From positions 1-9,311 of the forward strand of contig JAVBYP010000228.1 of the NCBI GenBank assembly GCA_030823965.1: a stretch of 9,311 nucleotides of DNA, in the 5' to 3' direction. Source of the DNA: Sideroxydans sp. Its GTDB lineage: Bacteria; Pseudomonadota; Gammaproteobacteria; Burkholderiales; Gallionellaceae. Within the stretch, counting starts at the first letter, position 1, and every line of letters begins with the position of its first letter. The notes under the pieces were generated by a model. That model worked only from the letters and a program-made list of their open reading frames with translations, was not told where the DNA came from and did no database searches. Position numbers and translations under genes: made by a program. Shown one piece after another: positions 8,032 through 9,311 of the stretch.

Positions 8032-8334
8032 TTACGCGCTCAAACAGGACTTCATGAAGTCTTTATGTTCCTGACCTTTTAGCGCCTTGCTCTTCGCTTC
8101 AGCAGAACATGACTTCATCTTGTTCTGCTGCGAAGCAGGGACTGCAGCAGTATCCAATGCCGCATCTTTCTTCAAGCAATTCTTCATAAAGGCTTTGCGC
8201 TCATCACCTTTCAATGCCTGTTCTTTGGCATCGGCATTACACGCCTTCATCTTATCTTGTTGAGCGCCTGCGAAGGCAGGTGCAGATACCGCAAGTGCAA
8301 TTCCCAAACTGACCAGAGCAATCAATTTTTTCAT
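8032..8334 (-). CDS. psiF: PsiF-repeat small secreted protein
   Basis: Encodes 100 residues. Residues 1-22 form a typical Sec signal peptide: MKK, a hydrophobic core, then APAFA as the cleavage site, so the mature protein should be periplasmic. The mature part holds two PsiF repeats, about residues 25-54 and 69-99. Each has a Q-x-K-M-K-x-C opening, an Ala/Lys-rich middle with ALKG, and a closing FMK-x-C. Each repeat therefore carries a cysteine pair (32/53 and 76/97 approximately) that probably forms a disulfide. A short Ala-rich linker joins them. E. coli PsiF is phosphate-starvation inducible but its function is unknown, and I see no Pho box here. The ATG is fixed by an AAGGAG site. The gene stands alone: its own leader precedes it and a clear terminator follows. 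Confidence 0.93.
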   Translation of the reverse strand: MKKLIALVSLGIALAVSAPAFAGAQQDKMKACNADAKEQALKGDERKAFMKNCLKKDAALDTAAVPASQQNKMKSCSAEAKSKALKGQEHKDFMKSCLSA

Positions 8335-8340
8335 GTGAAT

Positions 8341-8346
8341 CTCCTT
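8341..8346 (-). promoter_or_regulatory. Ribosome binding site of psiF
   Basis: AAGGAG on the minus strand, 6 bases before the ATG at 8334, near the consensus and at good spacing. It confirms the start that yields the signal peptide. Confidence 0.8.
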
Positions 8347-8364
8347 GTTGAAGTAGTTGAGTAG

Positions 8365-8392
8365 CCTGCACGACCCCTCTGCAGGTAGAGGG
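8365..8392 (-). promoter_or_regulatory. Two mutually exclusive hairpins in the psiF leader
   Basis: CCTGCA (8365-8370) pairs with TGCAGG (8380-8385), loop of 9. CCCTCT (8375-8380) pairs with AGAGGG (8387-8392), loop of 6. The two stems share bases 8380-8385, so only one can form at a time. They lie between the amidotransferase stop and the psiF ribosome binding site, and so in the psiF leader if transcription starts before them. This could be a regulatory switch, a processed end or chance. No known riboswitch class is recognised. Confidence 0.35.
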
Positions 8393-8442
8393 AGTCTACG
8401 CTTGAGATTTTGGGCTGCAATTAGACCAAGTACCTAGAAAGG

Positions 8443-9150
8443 CTAGTGTGCGATGCCCCGCAACCACTGACGATAGAGATGTTCGGCGACGTGATGGAGT
8501 TGTGGCAACTTATCTGACATCTGCTGTTGCATGACTTGCGCAGACTGTACCGCTTGACTGCTGCTGGCTGCTCTGACCTCGTCTGCACCGACCTCACACC
8601 AGTCACGGATCATCGGCTCCGTCATCTCGACATGGCATTGCATAGCGAGGTGTTTGCCGATGACATAGGCTTGGTTCGCGCAATGCTTGCTCGATAAAAG
8701 ATGGACTGCGCCTTGTGGCAACGAGAAAGTCTCGCCATGCCAATGGAAGGAATCGAATCGTTCGATGTCACCGAACCAATGACGCGCGATCTCGTTATGC
8801 GCGACCTCGACCTCGCCCCAGCCGATCTCTTTCACGGGATTCTTGCTCACCACACCGCCAAGTGCTTTGGAGATGAGTTGACCGCCGAGGCAGTGGCCCA
8901 GCAAAGGGATGTCTTGTGCGTGCGCGTCTCGAATGAGTTGGAGTACGGGCGGAATCCACGGCAGGTCGTCGTTGACGCTCATCGGCCCACCCATGAACAC
9001 CAGCCCGCTGAAGGCACTGGCATCAGCAGGTACTGCCTCTCCCCGATCGATGTGGATCATCTGCCAAGGGATGCAGTGTTGGGTGAGGAACAGCGCGAAA
9101 TAGCCTGCGCCTTCGACAGGCGAGTGGCGGAAGATGGCGATAGGTTTCAT
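8443..9150 (-). CDS. Class I glutamine amidotransferase (GMP-synthase-like domain)
   Basis: Encodes 235 residues, a stand-alone triad glutaminase domain of the type annotated as type 1 glutamine amidotransferase (YfeJ-like). Such domains release ammonia from glutamine, or have taken on related hydrolase roles. The nucleophile elbow GHCLGGQ puts Cys87 as catalytic residue; QCHVEM supplies His173 and Glu175, completing the triad. The oxyanion strand FMGGPMSV (52-59) and the SFHWHGETF segment (134-142) typical of this subgroup are intact. After residue 180 comes a helical tail rich in Ala, Ser and Gln ending in WLRGIAH, with no second domain. No partner synthetase is next to it, so the ammonia acceptor is unknown. 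The ATG at 9150 has no strong ribosome binding site. If the ORF upstream is real, its stop is 24 bases away, which allows co-transcription. Confidence 0.92.
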   Translation of the reverse strand: MKPIAIFRHSPVEGAGYFALFLTQHCIPWQMIHIDRGEAVPADASAFSGLVFMGGPMSVNDDLPWIPPVLQLIRDAHAQDIPLLGHCLGGQLISKALGGVVSKNPVKEIGWGEVEVAHNEIARHWFGDIERFDSFHWHGETFSLPQGAVHLLSSKHCANQAYVIGKHLAMQCHVEMTEPMIRDWCEVGADEVRAASSSQAVQSAQVMQQQMSDKLPQLHHVAEHLYRQWLRGIAH

Positions 9151-9174
9151 GGTTTTTCAGCGGGAAATGATGTC

Positions 9175-9311
9175 CTATTTTAGGAGGCTTTGAAGATTGC
9201 CGCCATGTGTCGGTGTTGCAGACAGTTCACGGATTGCTCTTACAGCGATGGCTGCTACTCGGCCATAGCTGCCGTTGGCGACTATATATGCCAACGGCTG
9301 GTGTGCGAATG
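9175..9311 (-). CDS. Possible 3' end of an unidentified gene (partial)
   Basis: A minus-strand frame is open from the window edge to TAG at 9177-9175, about 44 codons with no stop. The residues look protein-like (a segment ANGSYGRVAAIAVRAIREL, then GGNLQSLLK at the end), but I do not recognise a family. In favour: it lies on the same strand as every intact gene and ends 24 bases before the amidotransferase start. Against: an open run of this length can occur by chance, and the opposite strand is also open over the same stretch, giving a cysteine-rich peptide starting near ATG 9205. It would be the C-terminus only. Confidence 0.4.
   Translation of the reverse strand, partial: FAHQPLAYIVANGSYGRVAAIAVRAIRELSATPTHGGNLQSLLK
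9271..9298. repeat. Perfect 9-bp inverted repeat at the right edge
   Basis: GCCGTTGGC (9271-9279) and GCCAACGGC (9290-9298) are perfect inverted copies around a 10-base AT-rich centre. Immediately to the left an imperfect stem (CAGC-ATGGC at 9243-9252 with GCCAT-GCTG at 9262-9271) can also form. No T-run follows on either strand. It may be an intergenic repeat, an RNA structure, or simply part of the putative partial gene that covers it. Confidence 0.45.

Noticed and set aside
8701..9183. Plus-strand 160-codon frame over the amidotransferase gene
   Set aside because: Antisense to a gene with an intact catalytic triad; composition and lack of a known domain mark it as a shadow.
9271..9298. 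Inverted repeat as an integron attC site
   Set aside because: The GTT/AAC triplets sit inside the stem but the flanking bases do not fit the GTTRRRY/RYYYAAC core boxes, and no integrase or cassette array is present.

Overview
The window looks like chromosomal DNA of a betaproteobacterium, probably in the Nitrosomonadales/Gallionellaceae neighbourhood. This is an inference from the gene set: an AddAB-type recombination nuclease rather than RecBCD, an Azotobacter-FdI-type seven-iron ferredoxin, a TalB-type transaldolase and a PsiF-family secreted protein. All intact genes lie on the minus strand, so transcription runs from high to low coordinates.

Right part, in transcription order: the possible 3' end of an unidentified gene (9311-9175); a class I glutamine amidotransferase (9150-8443); a small secreted PsiF-repeat protein (8334-8032) with a structured leader and a clear intrinsic terminator (8006-7986). 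Next comes a tight three-gene unit: fdxA (7918-7595), addB (start probably GTG at 7598, overlapping the fdxA stop) and addA (5058-1750, overlapping the addB stop). AddA and AddB together form an ATP-driven helicase-nuclease that processes double-strand breaks. AddB keeps the four-cysteine iron-sulfur signature of the family. Downstream, after a 166-base gap, is tal (1583-618), a complete transaldolase of the pentose phosphate pathway.

Left part (1-617) holds two gene remnants. Bases 51-459 are a decayed second copy of the last part of addA, with two in-frame stops and a frameshift. It is joined at about 460 to the last 50 or so codons of an EAL-domain gene on the plus strand (about 460-615), which ends 3 bases short of the tal stop. 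Bases 1-50 show nothing recognisable.

No new multi-gene system is evident. The most unusual points are: the addA-tail/EAL chimeric junction, where the addA copy still shows the imprint of purifying selection; two repeat-like elements carried in frame inside addA (a heptanucleotide array forming a large inverted repeat, and a GGGAGAGGG-type palindrome); and the translational coupling of a ferredoxin gene to addB.
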